Shown: in pieces, positions 36,601 through 47,811 of the stretch
Layout: each line of letters starts with the position of its first letter
How positions within the stretch are numbered: the first letter of the stretch is position 1
DNA from: Klebsormidium nitens
Lineage: Eukaryota; Streptophyta; Klebsormidiophyceae; Klebsormidiales; Klebsormidiaceae
Length of the DNA: 64,000 bases
Assembly (NCBI GenBank): GCA_000708835.1
Contig: DF237156.1
Location: 42,686-106,685, forward strand
Direction of reading: 5' to 3'
Notes under the pieces: model-generated
What the model saw: only the letters and a program-made list of their open reading frames with translations
The model's database searches: none
What the model was told of the DNA's origin: nothing
Translations under genes and position numbers: made by a program

Positions 36601-39600
36601 TGCTGACGGCAGCAAACGTCAGCCGCTGGAGCGTATACAACATGTTCGTGGTGGTCCGCGCGGGGTCGAACGGAACCGGAAAGTACTGAGCGGATCCCCC
36701 GGTCAGGTTTCCGACGTCAACTACCAGCGTCTTGACGTCCGTGCTAGAGCTCTCGGGGTTTCGGCTGAGGGCGAAGGAAAGGTCGTAGAGGGCCCCCGGA
36801 GTAGTGACGAAACTCTGGCGCAGGAAGAAAATGGGTTAGAAAATCTGGTTAGAACCTGGTAAGATGCACCCTCATTGAGGGCCTCGGGGCCCCCGAAGCT
36901 GTGTTGGAATTGCGTCGCAAGAAGAAACGAGTCAGCTGATCCGGTTAGAAATTGGTTCTTTGCTCCTACAACAAGCGCACACGTGCAGGCACACGTGTCT
37001 ACCAAGTTCAAGTAACCAACGGCACGCGGCCAGGCTTCTGTGCATAGAAAACTTGCGGACCAGTCAGAAGTTAGTGGGTTGACAAACATCAGCAGAAAGT
37101 GACCCGCCTATGACATTAAGAACCCAACATGAAGACCGAAATGTGCAGAGTGGTTGCTATAAGTTTCAATGCCGAAGCGGGTATCCCAATGACTCACTTG
37201 CGATATCGCTCCAGGGGTTTGGCCAGCCATGTCAATAGAGCGCTCTCCCGAATACGCCTCTGCAAATGGGTGCGAGGTGAAATTGTTAAAAATCCCTACC
37301 TGATCCGCCTTTATATATAGTCCAGCTTCGTACTTGATGCAATGCTCACAGAAGAGACACGTTGTTAGAGGCAACTGACGGCCTCTGGACACAAGCTGAT
37401 ATTGATTTAAAATGCCCGACTGCGGTGTCAGGAGACGTTCATTTGTTTCTCACACTTAGCTTGTTTCCTGCGCTCCTCAGTGCCGTCTTTGACACTGACC
37501 TTTCGTTTTTTTTGCAAACCAAGAGCCCTTTTTTCCGACTGCCGCTCGACAGCAAGCGGAAAATCATAACAAACACTCGTTCCTTGCAATCAGTACCAGC
37601 TCCCACGGTCTTGCGCAAAAGAGACGCCCCTTACCGCCACAATCTGCGCGGAACGGACCCGGAACGAACCGGAACGAATCGGAACGAAACCGAGGGTTCT
37701 GGAATCACCCCGTAAGTGTACCAAGTCACTAAATGCTCTCATGAGCGGAACGGACGAACGGAACGGAACGGAACGGAACCGAGAGTTTTGTACTCACCCC
37801 AGTAAGTGTAACGGTTCACTTCGATGCTCCCAAGGTCAGTCCCGGCGTATTGACTCCGGCTCGGGATAACATCCCAGTTTGCCAGCCAATATCCGGTAAG
37901 GTTTCTGGGATCGACTCTGTAGAACCTCTCTTCAGTGAAGGGGGTTCCTTCCTCAAAGTCCGGGTTGAGGAGAAGGTTCCCGGTAACCGGGGGCACTGAG
38001 AAAGTCGGGTAAGCGTGGGTTAGCGGTTAGCAGTTGGAAGAGATGGTCATCATGCAGTGGTCAGGAATTTTGCGAATTAAAGGAATCGTGCAAAGAATGG
38101 TTTTGCTCACGCAGCAAACTCGACGTGCAAATGGGCTACGAGAACGTACTAGGGACTCAGACATCCTTCCAGTCTGATAGTAGGCCTTTTCAAACAGCTC
38201 CTTCTATGAAGACTCCGGAGGTACAATTCAGTGTGAAACGTTCGAGAAAGTGAGAAATAGAGATTCAAGGAACATCGCACAGACTTTCCTCCAGTTAAGC
38301 TGCATCTAGTTTTACGCATGGATCTCTGCTCCACTGAGACGCCAGCTTTTGAAAGGCTCCTCTTAACACCAGAATGCATCTTCAACGCTCCAGCTCCATT
38401 GAAATAGTTTTGAATGCGAAAAAGCTGCTTCCAGCACTTGTCTCTTTGAACCAAGATTGCCAACAAGCAACAGGCCCGGCGAAAATAGCATCGAGTTTGA
38501 CGGTGGCTTACGTGAAGTTGGAGGAGGTGCTGCAAAAACGCCATATTAAGACCAATGTCAGAGATCCGTTGTTCTAAGATGCTTCCATACTCAATTCTAA
38601 GGGTCTGTACTTTGACGGGAGGAGCCGACCGGAAAACTCAAGACCCGAACCTGACGCGCCAGTTCAGACCCATACATCCATAAAACGTGTTGTCGACCTT
38701 TGACCTGTAAGAAACGGATTCTCAACACTCTGATTGAAGTGTCAGGAACTAAGTGCAGGGTTTGCGAAAGCAGCCGCGCCGCGTCAGGCAATCTACTCCG
38801 CTCCATTTATATATGGATCGTCAATCGTCAACCGTCAACAATAAAGCCCTTCAGCAACGCAACCTGTAAACGCTCACCGCTGACGAACGTCACGATCGCG
38901 CCATCGATGACGCAACCATAACCGTCCGCGGCCGTGTTCCCGCCCTCCGCAAACAGCAGCGTCGTCACCGTTCCGTTCGCCGTGAACGGAACGGTCTGAA
39001 CGGAATACTGCATGTCGGCTCTGGTCGGGCTCCCGTCGTTCGCGCTAACCGAAAACTCGACCTCGGCGTCGCCTACGGATACCTCCAACCAGCGTAGGCT
39101 TTGGTCGTTAGCAAAGTTGTCGGGGTTTCGCGCGAGCGCAAACTGGAGCTGGTACGTAGCCCTCGGCGCCGTTGAGAAACTCTGCGAGGGGCGCACGTCG
39201 AGCTTCCGTTTTTTTAGGATTGTGAGTTTGGAAGTTTTGAGCTCTGGGGAAACCGGGTACGTCCATCTCAAGTGAAGATTTTGAAGAACCTACAGAGCTG
39301 AACTTCCGACACTGAATGCCAGAAGCTTTGCAAAATGTTGGGCGTTTCTCAAACCACTATCCAGGTGTGCAAGGAGGTGAGTACTTTCAAGATCAGCTGC
39401 AATTTGAGTTCTGCTATTCAGGGCGCACGACAGGAAACTTACTTTCTCAGATTTCAAATTTTCAGCGATGGCTAATCAAACGTCCGGACTCTCAAATGTT
39501 GCAAGCTTCAAGCACCGCTATTCGCTTCGTTCGAATGAGTGTTGAGCCATATACGCGCACGCGAAAGCATCGGTCAGAGTATGGCCCTCGAACCCTCGAA

Positions 39601-40507
39601 ATGATAGAGCATTAAGTGACGAATCGAGTAACGGTTCGGGGGTGCGACTCACCTGGCGCATCGCCCCCCCTGATGTTCCTGCCATGTCGATCGAACGGTT
39701 GCCCGAGAACGGCTCTGCGAAAAGGTGCACACAAGAGGTGAGCAACTTTGACGATATCTGATTAGTCGTGGTAACCCTCGAAAGCCCCAGCTTTGGCCGG
39801 ACTATTTCGCCAAGGGCAGCGGAATCGTAGCAGACAAAATTCCCCTGAATCTGTGGAAACTGGGCGGCGGGACTGTGCAGAAATCGGAACGGGGGGACGT
39901 GGGCAGCTAGCTGACGTGTCCCTTCCGGCGACCAGTCGTCTGAGACTGCTCCTCTTTGGTTGCTCAGCGGTTATGCAACTTAATCCACATTCCGGGGGCG
40001 TTCGGAATGGATGCTTCAAGATTCTTGCCGCAAGCAACGTGAAGCAGATGCTCTCTGTCGATCAAGCGAAAGCGTCTGAGCAGACAAGAAGAGACGCGCT
40101 GATATATAAAAGCAAAAGATAGTGCCGTGAGCATGCACTCGGTCTAACAAGAGAATCTCATCGTGCTTCCAGATTTGTAAGATCACAGCAAATGCAAACT
40201 CACGCCATTGGAAGTTTCCGTCGACCTCGATGTTCCCCCCGCTGGGGGTTCCGTCTGGGTTATACGGGTTATAGATAATCTCCCAGCCGGTTAAGTACGC
40301 CCCAGTCGAGTTCCTCGGGTCGATTGTGACAAACGTGTCGCTTGTCGAAGAAGCGTCCTCGAAATCGCCGTTAACCAACAGGTTATCGCCGCTTGGGCTC
40401 GGCGAAAAGGGTGGGTAAGGCTGGGCGGACACATTCACACTGATCCAGCCCAGCAGGAGGAGCACAATGGCCAGCGGCCAGTGTGAAAAGGCTCTGGGTC
40501 GCGCCAT
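18641..40507 (-). CDS. Giant multidomain surface membrane protein, about 30 exons
   Basis: Read 5' to 3' on the minus strand; exons (plus coordinates): 40204-40507, 39653-39714, 38878-39181, 37798-37995, 37198-37259, 36508-36814, 35718-36185, 34436-35404, 34112-34183, 33543-33620, 32834-32905, 31981-32079, 29856-31541, 28806-29209, 28162-28309, 27457-27752, 26946-27066, 26364-26517, 25717-25874, 25224-25327, 24064-24707, 23437-23633, 22847-22947, 22263-22443, 22049-22208, 20854-21982, 20357-20470, 19669-19853, 18641-18815. The 29856-31541 block may be two exons. Phases agree at every junction except two one-base breaks inside exons (34877-34884 and about 30504). The product is about 2,983 residues. 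The start is the ATG before a signal peptide (AIVLLLLGWISVNVSA). Order: two DUF642-like domains, Pro-rich hinge, beta-helix, mucin-like stalk, Ig-like domains, 7-8 transmembrane helices, basic Ser/Lys/Arg tail. A split into two or more genes cannot be excluded, but the phase continuity argues for one. Weakest junctions: 22208/22263 and the donor at 22049. Confidence 0.7.
18999..19745 (-). repeat. Five tandem copies of the 3' half of exon 29 with donors
   Basis: The last 75-85 bases of exon 29 (real copy 19669-19745) recur at 19518-19600, 19343-19428, 19170-19245 and 19000-19080. Donor positions are 19668, 19517, 19342, 19169 and 18999, spacing 151, 175, 173 and 170 bases. All keep a GT donor (GTGAGT or GTAAGC/GTGAGC). 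The copy at 19518 has an in-frame stop just before the homologous part, and the most distant copy is the most diverged. They lie in intron 29 and probably are not coding. Confidence 0.8.
19971..20178 (-). repeat. Two extra copies of the 5' part of exon 29 with acceptors
   Basis: The first 40-50 bases of exon 29, together with its CGCGCAG acceptor, recur in intron 28 at 19971-20009 and 20131-20172. The acceptor-linked CTG (plus strand) stands at 19854, 20010 and 20173, spacing 156 and 163. The intron just upstream of the acceptor is copied too and contains TGACGTCA at 19872, 20034 and 20045. Confidence 0.8.
25717..29209 (-). other. Module: Ig-like extracellular domains
   Basis: Six exons. The pattern LDD..PVPC...L.L.GLS.GGHRLTIQTTDGFGS is the Cys-containing Ig-like motif common in large algal and animal adhesion proteins. 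It is followed by DPVPPVVV and then DRAGNPVNLTADSSFTAYYG. Next comes a domain with LVDFGQPVTGF and DVRNGTL, typical of bacterial-type Ig-like (Big) domains, and a Pro-Glu-Asn-Val / AGHPN ending. Phases join all six exons (0, 1, 0, 1, 2, 1). Confidence 0.6.
29856..31541 (-). other. Module: Thr/Pro-rich mucin-like stalk
   Basis: About 560 residues dominated by repeats of the TTPAPV type, then GSPT.APG-type repeats, then a Thr/Ser/Pro-rich less regular part. A heavily O-glycosylated rod is expected. The first part ends in a stop at 30486; the next part is open one base out of register, so either one base is missing near 30504 or there is an undetected intron. The block ends at a GC donor (ACAG before GCAAGC), which restores phase with the exon starting at 29209. 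Confidence 0.6.
31981..34183 (-). other. Module: right-handed beta-helix coils, one per exon
   Basis: Four short exons (72, 78, 72 and 99 nt), all phase 0 at both ends, each encode one coil with pattern GG..Y...G.(F/I)N.TN..F..N.A. Examples are GGAVYNDGGTFNCTNC, GGALYQSSGITNC and GAAFIAGGTYNDPG. Glycine pairs, regularly placed Asn and hydrophobic positions fit pectin-lyase-like parallel beta-helix / polymorphic outer membrane protein repeats. The fold is usual in extracellular carbohydrate-contacting proteins. Confidence 0.65.
34837..36185 (-). other. Module: proline-rich hinge
   Basis: Exon 7 and much of exon 8 encode SPPPP/PPP-rich sequence like extensin or pherophorin rods. The G-rich plus strand makes all three minus frames proline-rich, so the frame was fixed by splice phase: with one leftover base from exon 7, exon 8 opens as AGT AAC CCT, while a two-base leftover gives an immediate stop. 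Exon 8 also has a non-repetitive stretch at about 35130-35270 with ALGTYVLSAPLPPL, which looks like the first coil of the beta-helix. Confidence 0.55.
36508..40507 (-). other. Module: signal peptide plus two DUF642/choice-of-anchor-C-like domains
   Basis: Domain 1 (residues about 30-223) uses exons of 304, 62 and 304 nt; domain 2 (about 224-412) uses 198, 62 and 307 nt. Each has N-L-L-V/L-N-G/P-D-F-E near its start, then a 62-nt exon encoding (W)QPFSGNRSIDMAG or EAYSGERSIDMAG, then a third exon with TAP.ATYQLQFALARNPD or TPGALYDLSFALSRNPE. These are hallmark motifs of the DUF642 / choice-of-anchor-C galactose-binding-like fold found in cell-wall and extracellular proteins. The equal middle exon and equal phases show that the second domain arose by duplicating a three-exon unit. 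Confidence 0.75.
37660..37830 (-). repeat. Duplicated donor end of exon 4 plus GGAAC repeat
   Basis: On the plus strand, the donor end of exon 4 (about 37760-37830, CACCCCAGTAAGTGTAACGG) is echoed at about 37670-37740 (CACCCCGTAAGTGTACCAAG). Each copy is preceded by a run of GGAAC pentamers. In the outer copy the GTGAGT donor has decayed to GTGATT. Confidence 0.6.
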
Positions 40508-43500
40508 CGAGCCTGCGCGAGGGTGGTGAGGAAATCGGGGGCAAGAAAAGCGCAAGGAAAACAGGAATTCGACGCAGATGTTCGGAGGGACAAAGAAAGA
40601 ACAAGGCTTCGCGAAAACCGGATTCCTGCATGTAACTGAAGAGCAATCCTCACAAACATCACAATCAGAAAACGAACAAAGGGTAGGGAAGAAGATGTGG
40701 AAAACATTGTCAGAATTAACACCGGTAGAGGAGTTTTCTTCTGCAAAGTGTCTGAAAGGTGACCTCTGAGGAGCCATTTGAAAGTATAAACGCAGCGCTA
40801 GCCATGCATGAGCAAATTTGCACTCTAAATTAGGGAACGGTTATAAACCGTTGGTTGACAGTGCGACGATGACAGCAAGATGACAAAAGCGTTGTTTTCC
40901 CCCAAAAGCTCGACAACAGGTGACGCACATGTCTTCTCAAAGAAGAGGTCGCTCCGACTCAAGTCAGCAGCGCAAGGCAAACGATATGCCGAATTCGGTG
41001 CGCCTAATCGGGGTTGCCTGTTGCTGGACCCAGTGAATTCCTTGTCGGACATGGATGCGCTTACCTTCAATCCAATCGGCAGCAGAAGACTATCGTCCCT
41101 CCGACACAAGACAGTTTTCTCTCGAAACTTACGTCCATGTACCTGCGAAAGAAAAGGGCGAATAGGTATGTGCTGAATCAGAAGGACTCATGTGCCGTTT
41201 GCAACGTCCATGAACACTTCCGTCTTGATGGGTTCGATCTTTCGTGCCCTCGAAGATCTCAAGGTGTTGCAAGTTCAGCCCGTCGTTCCTTTATGACCGA
41301 ACTGCCAAAGCCCACTAGCTGAAAACCACAATACGGAATCAGAGATATAGATATTTACAATCAGAATGCGAGTTAAAAACACTGAAGTTTTGGGGCCCCC
41401 GGATGCAGTCGTCGCCCCTTCTCCGAAAGATCACCTGTTACGTCGCTACTCGTTCCACCAGAAAACGGCAGTGCCGAGACGCCTGCTAGCCAAGTTGCCG
41501 CCTTATGGTCGAGAGAAGAAGTGAAACAAATCGTTCCTTTAAGATTTTCAGCCGATACTCCTCCTAGCTAATGCAGCAGGATGCGCTGCCAAACGAGGTG
41601 CCCAACGTTCAGGATCGGAAAGGTGTCTTCAAAAGGGTATCGTTAAAAGAAACCAATTGTTTCTTGCTCTGCTGAGGTAGACACAACGTAGCGTCTAATG
41701 CTTCGCTGGTTTACGAATACAACAACCTCTCCTTGAGGAATAAAGGGCTGCTGATTTTGCATCAAGCTGTGACGCATGAAGCGCCGTGAGATACATCCCT
41801 GAGCAACTTTCTGCAATCACTAAAAGGTTAAAAGATTACACACATACAGGGGTAAGGGGAGCTCATGATGTTGAGCAGATTGAGCTGGTTAGATTGTCTA
41901 AGAGTGCAGGGTTAAGGAAAATGGGGTTCAGAGGCGCCGGGGATAGCCATGCAGTAGCTTCAGATCACACCTTTTCCCTTAAGCACCTACCATGCATGCG
42001 GGGTGGTCAACTGAACACTGTCTAGGTATGAAGGACAGTAATTCCTATTATGGAGAATATTTCCTCCTTTTCCATTGGATCCCAACACTCCGCACATCGC
42101 CAGCGCACTACTCCAAACTACGCCGCCAAACCAGACCCTCTCCAAACCAACGCACAGCATTGTAAAGGCACGATATTGGTGGAGCTTGATAACCGCGTCT
42201 TTCATTTCCATCGGTGGGATTGGCTCCCACCGCATTTCAAAGGTGCGGACGCATGCAATGCGCAAAGTGCTGCCTCTGCTAGAAAGTAAACAATCAGCAC
42301 AGCGCCCTAGAAAATCCGGCCTGCCCACCCAAGCGCAGATCTACAAGTCTAGGGGCCTATCCACAAACCTGAAGTTCCCCAGAAACCTCATGTGCCATGC
42401 GTGCCGCACACATACAGCTGGCTGGTTAGCTTCACCCTGGCGCGCAAGCTCTGCTGAGAGGATTTGGCCAAAATACATGACTGCCCGCAGCTTGAAATCC
42501 TAACCCCCAGTATCTGGAATCCAGCTGCATTCCCCACAGTCACATCTCTCTTTCACAGCCCTCTAACTGCCACAGGGGTTTTCTCATTCTGGATCTGGCT
42601 GTGTTTTAACATTGGTAAGGCCAGGGGGAGAAAATGCCACCAAGGTTTTTGGTGAGGATGTCTGTTTAAGGGTTTTTGGTGAGGGTTTCAGGTCTAACGT
42701 TTTCCAGGAAGCAGTTCTGCTGAGGGGGTTTGGGCAGAGGCTTCTTCAGAAAATCACCATGTTTGACATCCCAGAATCCCCCATTGCGCCTGGTCAAAGA
42801 GTTGAGCTGTCCTTTCACGGATGGCGAGTGAAGAGCCCAGCGGTTCACTCCCGAAAATGTCAAATCTACAGGTAGCAGAAGGGGAAACTAATTTCCATTT
42901 GCAATTTGGGTGTGTTACAATCACTCACTTCAGCTCCATGCGTGCAACTTTCCCCTCCGGTGGCGCCGCTTTTAAGTCCGCTCTTGAGCCCAGTTTGTTA
43001 CACCCCGCCCAAGAAGCCTTGAACTGAAGTCCCTTACGCAGCGCTATACATTCTCTCATGCAGAAGCTTGTAAGGAGCCACCCTTTCCGCTCTAGTGCTT
43101 CAGGCAACAGTGCCTACAAGTCTACAGGGTGTCTCTGTGCTTGAGAAATAACCACTTACTTAAACTTTCTACTCCTCTGCACACAATCAAAACCGCCCAC
43201 GATCAGGCGGAACTGCCCGAAGGTACCGAAGACGCGTCCGAGCGTAATTTCAAAACCTCCCTCTTGGGAAGTTCTACACTTCTCCAAACAGCTGTTGACT
43301 TCTATCAACAACTTACTATTCTCTTGGGCAGCTTGCTGAAGCGCGCATGGAGATCTGCTACGAGTCCTAAGCGTGGCGGAATGGCACATGCCAGCTTTTC
43401 TCTAGTGAGATCCTCTTTGAAGCCCGCTTTCTCGCGCTTGCGTTCCCGCGCTTTTCTTCGCCATTCCCATGCTCAAGAGCATGCAACAGGACCATGCTTA

Positions 43501-45109
43501 ACTCCTGAGATGCAGAATTGCAATGTCATGTCAAACCTGGCGCATCAAGGAGCGTGTTCCCTGAGATTCAAAAGAACTAAACCTGACAATGGTCACAATG
43601 GCAACAACAATGAGACGGCCCGAAGTCCTGCCGGGGGGGCCCTCGTGATGCTGCACAAATCGCCACTGACTGAGAAGTCTCTGGAGCAACGTGGATGACA
43701 GAACGCCTAGCGGGTTAGTCGGTTTGGTCGTGTTGAACGTTTGCGCGAAAGAATTTCTAGAGTTGCACGTTCAAAGGCTATTGAATTAGGTCACAGGTGC
43801 GACTTTATCCCACTTGCTTGGGAGTCCTCCTAAGGACTCGGGGACGCTTGTGTACCTACAACTGGAGAAAAGAATCAGCACTCAGTGCTCATTCAGTAAC
43901 TGTAATATTTACACACCCTAGTGGGCATGTAGCAATGTACCTGGTACCCGCTCTAAACTAGGTACATACCGCAGCAGTCTCAATTATCACCTTTCGTTAG
44001 GGGACAGGCATGGTACCGGGCCCCGGCCCTTTAGGATATGATATGTAGGTACACAACTTGCAGGTGTCGGCGACGTCTTGAAACGGCAGGGCGCCGAGAC
44101 GGTCGCTGCAAAGAGCACGGGGACGACCGAGTGGACCGGATATGATTGGTCAACCTTAATGGCCGGTTTGTACAATGATTGAACCCATCAGGCTGGATTG
44201 GAGATCTGGATTTTTGAAGGTTGCATTTCACTCGTCGATTTGTCAATTTGTAATCATTTGAACGGTTCCTGAAAGTCCACGTATTATGCAACAAAGTCCA
44301 GGTTGAGAAGTTCTGACAAGTAGCATGATTGCCAAACCTGAAACCTGCTTCCTTATGTTGTCATCTTGAGCTGGGACAACTAGGTTTTACCCAACAAACC
44401 TTTGCATGCGCTAACGGTCAAGGCGGACTGACAGTGAGCCAGGCTGAGGGCGGTAAAGGTTAATCGACGTGAGAAGAATGTGCGAAGCTGCCACGAAACC
44501 TTGCCAAATATGGTCACATACGGCTTGCTCCATGTGGCAGATCCTGAATGGTGAAGGTCCTTCGAAAAGTAAATGTGGGCGCACCTGGGATTCCGTCTGC
44601 TAACGACGGACCTATCCGGGCCGACGTCATTTCGGCCGAGGCTCCTACTGTGCTTCAATGGATACCCGCTGTGAATGGATTACATAGCTACCGTATGTAG
44701 CTTTGAGCGCTGGGCGTAGAGGCGAATGCAAGTCGCCATTGCTGATTGAGATGTTCACAGCTAGTCTCTGCAGACGTCAGCAGGTAGAATTGCTGCAACA
44801 CTCAGGAGTCCAGCCGCAGTAATCTGCTCTAACAAGAACCTTGCACAGCTCTAGATTCCCACCGTGTCTTCGCATTCAAAGCTTTCCGGCTGACCTCGCT
44901 GATACGCCTTTGCATTTGGTCACAATCCCCTCTCGTGATCAACCAAATCTACTCGACGTCGACGTCGCTTCACATTCTGTCACATGCTTCATTCTCAGCT
45001 CTCATCACTTCACGCCGCTCCCTTCCTTCCTTTAATCCAATTCCAGCCATCTAGATCTCCACATTTCCAGCTCAAGCCAGCTCGACTTGTCAGCTCGACG
45101 GTACATACC
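40508..45109. other. Gene-free intergenic region
   Basis: The segment lies between the start of the large minus-strand gene and the start of the CHI-fold gene, so it holds two divergent promoters, but no TATA box could be assigned with confidence. The longest frame (43129-43698, +, 189 codons) has no recognised motif or splice context. Near 42635-42705 GGTTTTTGGTGAGG(A/G)T occurs twice. No transposase or reverse-transcriptase motif was seen. Confidence 0.4.
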
Positions 45110-47811
45110 ATGGCTGCCAGAAAAGAACCGGCTACCGGCTCCAGCTTCGCTGAGAAGAGCCACGACTTTGCTGGGAAGACGCTGCATTTGCTGGGCGCAG
45201 GTGACTTCTTCTTGAGAAGTGTTCAAAGAAGTTCCCTGGAAATGGCCCCCTCTTGTTCTTGCTGCCACGACGTGGCAAGGAAGTCGCACGTTAGAAACGC
45301 ACTCTTTTCGTTTGCCCATGCTAAGTATCTCGACTAGTAAGGTGCCACCTGCAGCCAACCCTTGGGTTCATGTACCAGGACTTGACAGGCATAGATAAGA
45401 TTTTGGCAAATCACCTTTCCCCAAAAAAGAAACGGTGTCATGGGTTTTCGAGGTTGGACAGGATGTGAATGCTGGGGGTTTGTAAGTTTGGAAGTTTCTC
45501 AGTAGTCGGCTTGAGGTGATCCAAGAAAATTACTGCAATGAATCTTCAAAATTCTGGGGGTCATATGTAAGTGCGGTTCACAACAAGAAGCAACACCCCA
45601 GGGACTCTTTCTTTCACCAGGGTTCTCATTCAGCTTTTTGTACAGTAGTACTGGAGTGCCCGTTAAAGAGGTGACTGGCGATCCTCCAACAGAAGAATTC
45701 CTCAGTCTTCTTATCTATCCTTCAGAATACGTTGGAGTGTTGTATTACGATTCCTTTTCAACGAATCTTTCTTCAACCCCCAAAATCTAGAGACATAATC
45801 CAAACAGGATGTCGAGCTGTCGTGCCAGTTGCCAGTCAGTTTTTACAACCCTATTTGCTTTTGTCCATTTTCTAGTACAAAGAAATCTAACTACCGTCTC
45901 CAAACGCAGGCGTAAGGGAGAGGAAAGTCGGCTTCATGACCGTGAAAGCGTTTGCTCTCGGGTTGTACATCGACGATGAGGGGCTTCAGCTGTTGCACCG
46001 CTTCAAGGGCAACACCGCCTCCCAGCTCGAAAAGTCTGAGGACTTCTACAAGCAGCTCATGACAGGTGGGTAAGCTACGGGACTGGTTCTCATCCACGGA
46101 ACCAGAATGAAGCACTTAAAATTCAGACTGAAACACGCAAGAACCCATCAAAAAGTTGCGGGCACGGATGCCTGCCAACCTGCTTTTACTTTTTCGATTT
46201 CCAGATCTTAAAAGCTCGGAAACTCCAGCGCACTCCAGACGTGTCAGGCTGGCGTGTAGAACATGCTCGGGACTTTTCCCCGGGCAACAGCAAGCGGTTT
46301 GAACGGAACCCAGGGCAGGAACCTGTCAAAGTCTCTTGTTCTGGTCTACCATTTTTTTTACCAACAGCGCATCATTCAAGTTTCTTTTGCTGACATGCAG
46401 GCAACTTCAGCAAGCAGTTCGAGATGATTCTCCAGCGCGACGCGACCGGCGAGGACTTCGGCAAGAAGCTTCAAAAGTCTCCCGTTCTTAACAGCATATT
46501 CAATTCTTGGGCACGCGTTTTTTACTCTCTGTTCCTCCAACGCAGGCAACTTCAGCAAGCAACTCGAGATGATTCTTCAGCGCGACGCGACCGGGGAAGA
46601 CTTCGGCAAGAACCTGCAGGAGACTCTGAAGCCCGGGGTATTGGCGCACGGGGGAAGCGGCGCCGACTTGGATAAGCTGAACGCCCTGTTTAAGGGCAAG
46701 ACGATGAAAAGCGGCGCGGGCATCTTCATGGCGACTAGGACCCCGGGCGTGCTGGAGGTGGGTCGCCCTCGCAGACGCTCGAGAACCGCTTTCCATCAGT
46801 TTGTACGAATTCAGAGGTTTTGCATTCAGCGACGTAAGCTCAAGAAAGAGATGTGTCCGTTGCTTTCCTTCCATGAGTCTCCTTGCAAGTCTGTCTCGCT
46901 TTCTCAGACCTACCGTGACGAAAGCGCGAACATCTAGTTGCAAGCGCGTACCTGGTCTCACCAGTGGAACATGGGGACTCTAACGGTAGGCTTGCCAATG
47001 TGTATGGTTACCGACGCTTCGAAGCTAGTAAAAATGCTTCTTTGAAAGGCTTATCAGGACCAAAACTCGCTAAAGTGCCCTTCGTTTTAAGTTGCCTCTG
47101 GTTGTTTTCGACGTCAAAGATGACGTTCGGGATCTCAGTCCACCAGGTCGGTACGGCTCAGGATCCGCTTCCAAGCTGGACTCTTTTGATTGATGACGCT
47201 TCTAAGCTGGAGCCCCTGAATCTGCTGGTGTGCGATAGTCTAGGTTTCTTTACCAGAAGATTATAATGACGTCTTTTGCAGAATACAACTCACCAAGCAA
47301 TTTCGAGAACGGAAAGTTCTTCTCCTCGTTCTAGGTCGGCTTGGTTGACGACGCGTCCAAGCTCAACCCCGTTAAGACCCTATGAGCGCTCGCTTAGGTA
47401 TCATCTTTTTGGAACCCCAGAAAGGTGGTTGAATTACGATCTTTCAAGAAACCCAAGGAATGGTTAAGGAAAATTTTCTCTCTCCTCGATTGAGGTCGGC
47501 TTGACTGACGACGCTTCCAAGCTGGAGCCCCCTTCAAACCTAGTTAGCGCTTCGTTCAGTCTCCTAACCCAGAAAAACATGGTCGAACAACACAAGTTCA
47601 ATCTAATACTGGAACGTTCTTGTTTTTTATCTAGGTCGGTTTGGTTGAGGACGCTTCCAAGCTTGAGCCCCCCGCCGCGCCCCTCGGTTCCGTGGAGTCT
47701 CCCCCGGTGGTTGCCGCCCTTTTTGAGAATTACCTGGGACCCAAAGCCGTGTCTCCTTCCGCCAAGTCCGCCTTCGCCGCGGGGGCCGCCAGCCTGCTGG
47801 CAACCGTGTGA
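45110..47811 (+). CDS. Chalcone-isomerase-fold protein (CHIL/FAP-like), 4 exons
   Basis: Exons 45110-45200, 45910-46065, 46546-46757 and 47635-47811; phases close and the product is 211 residues, normal for the family. Family signatures are LLGAGVRERKVGFMTVKAFALGLY, given here in two parts (LLGAGVRERKVG and FMTVKAFALGLY), then KSGAGIFMATRTPG and a C-terminal VVAALFENYLGPKAVSP. The Arg of the VR motif is kept. The threonine and the tyrosine used by true chalcone isomerase are replaced (Phe at the AFALG position; DFGKN instead of YSEKV), so cyclisation of chalcones is unlikely. Known non-catalytic relatives are CHI-like enhancers of flavonoid synthesis and fatty-acid-binding proteins of plastids. 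No clear transit peptide is seen. Introns 2 and 3 and the 3' flank carry echo copies of exon edges. Confidence 0.85.
46401..46475 (+). repeat. Echo copy of the start of exon 3 (CHI-fold gene)
   Basis: After a good acceptor (TGACATGCAG) about 75 bases match the start of exon 3 at 46546 almost exactly (GCAACTTCAGCAAGCA, ATGATTCT.CAGCGCGACG), 145 bases upstream. The copy loses homology after AAGAAGCTTCAAAAG and has no donor, so it is probably a dead partial exon. If its acceptor were used it would extend into intron sequence. Confidence 0.75.
47147..47700 (+). repeat. Repeated acceptor and start of exon 4 (CHI-fold gene)
   Basis: The start of the last exon (GTCGGTTTGGTTGAGGACGC at 47635) is echoed at 47495, 47335 and 47147, with a further half copy at about 47183. 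Each full copy follows a pyrimidine tract and an AG (CTAG, TGAG, CTAG or CCAG). Each contains GACGC(T/G)TC(C/T)AAGCT(G/C/T). Spacing is 188, 160 and 140. Only the last copy continues into the full exon. Confidence 0.8.

Noticed and set aside
43129-43698. 189-codon plus-strand frame as a gene
   Set aside because: No recognised motif, no splice context, and composition like the surrounding spacer.
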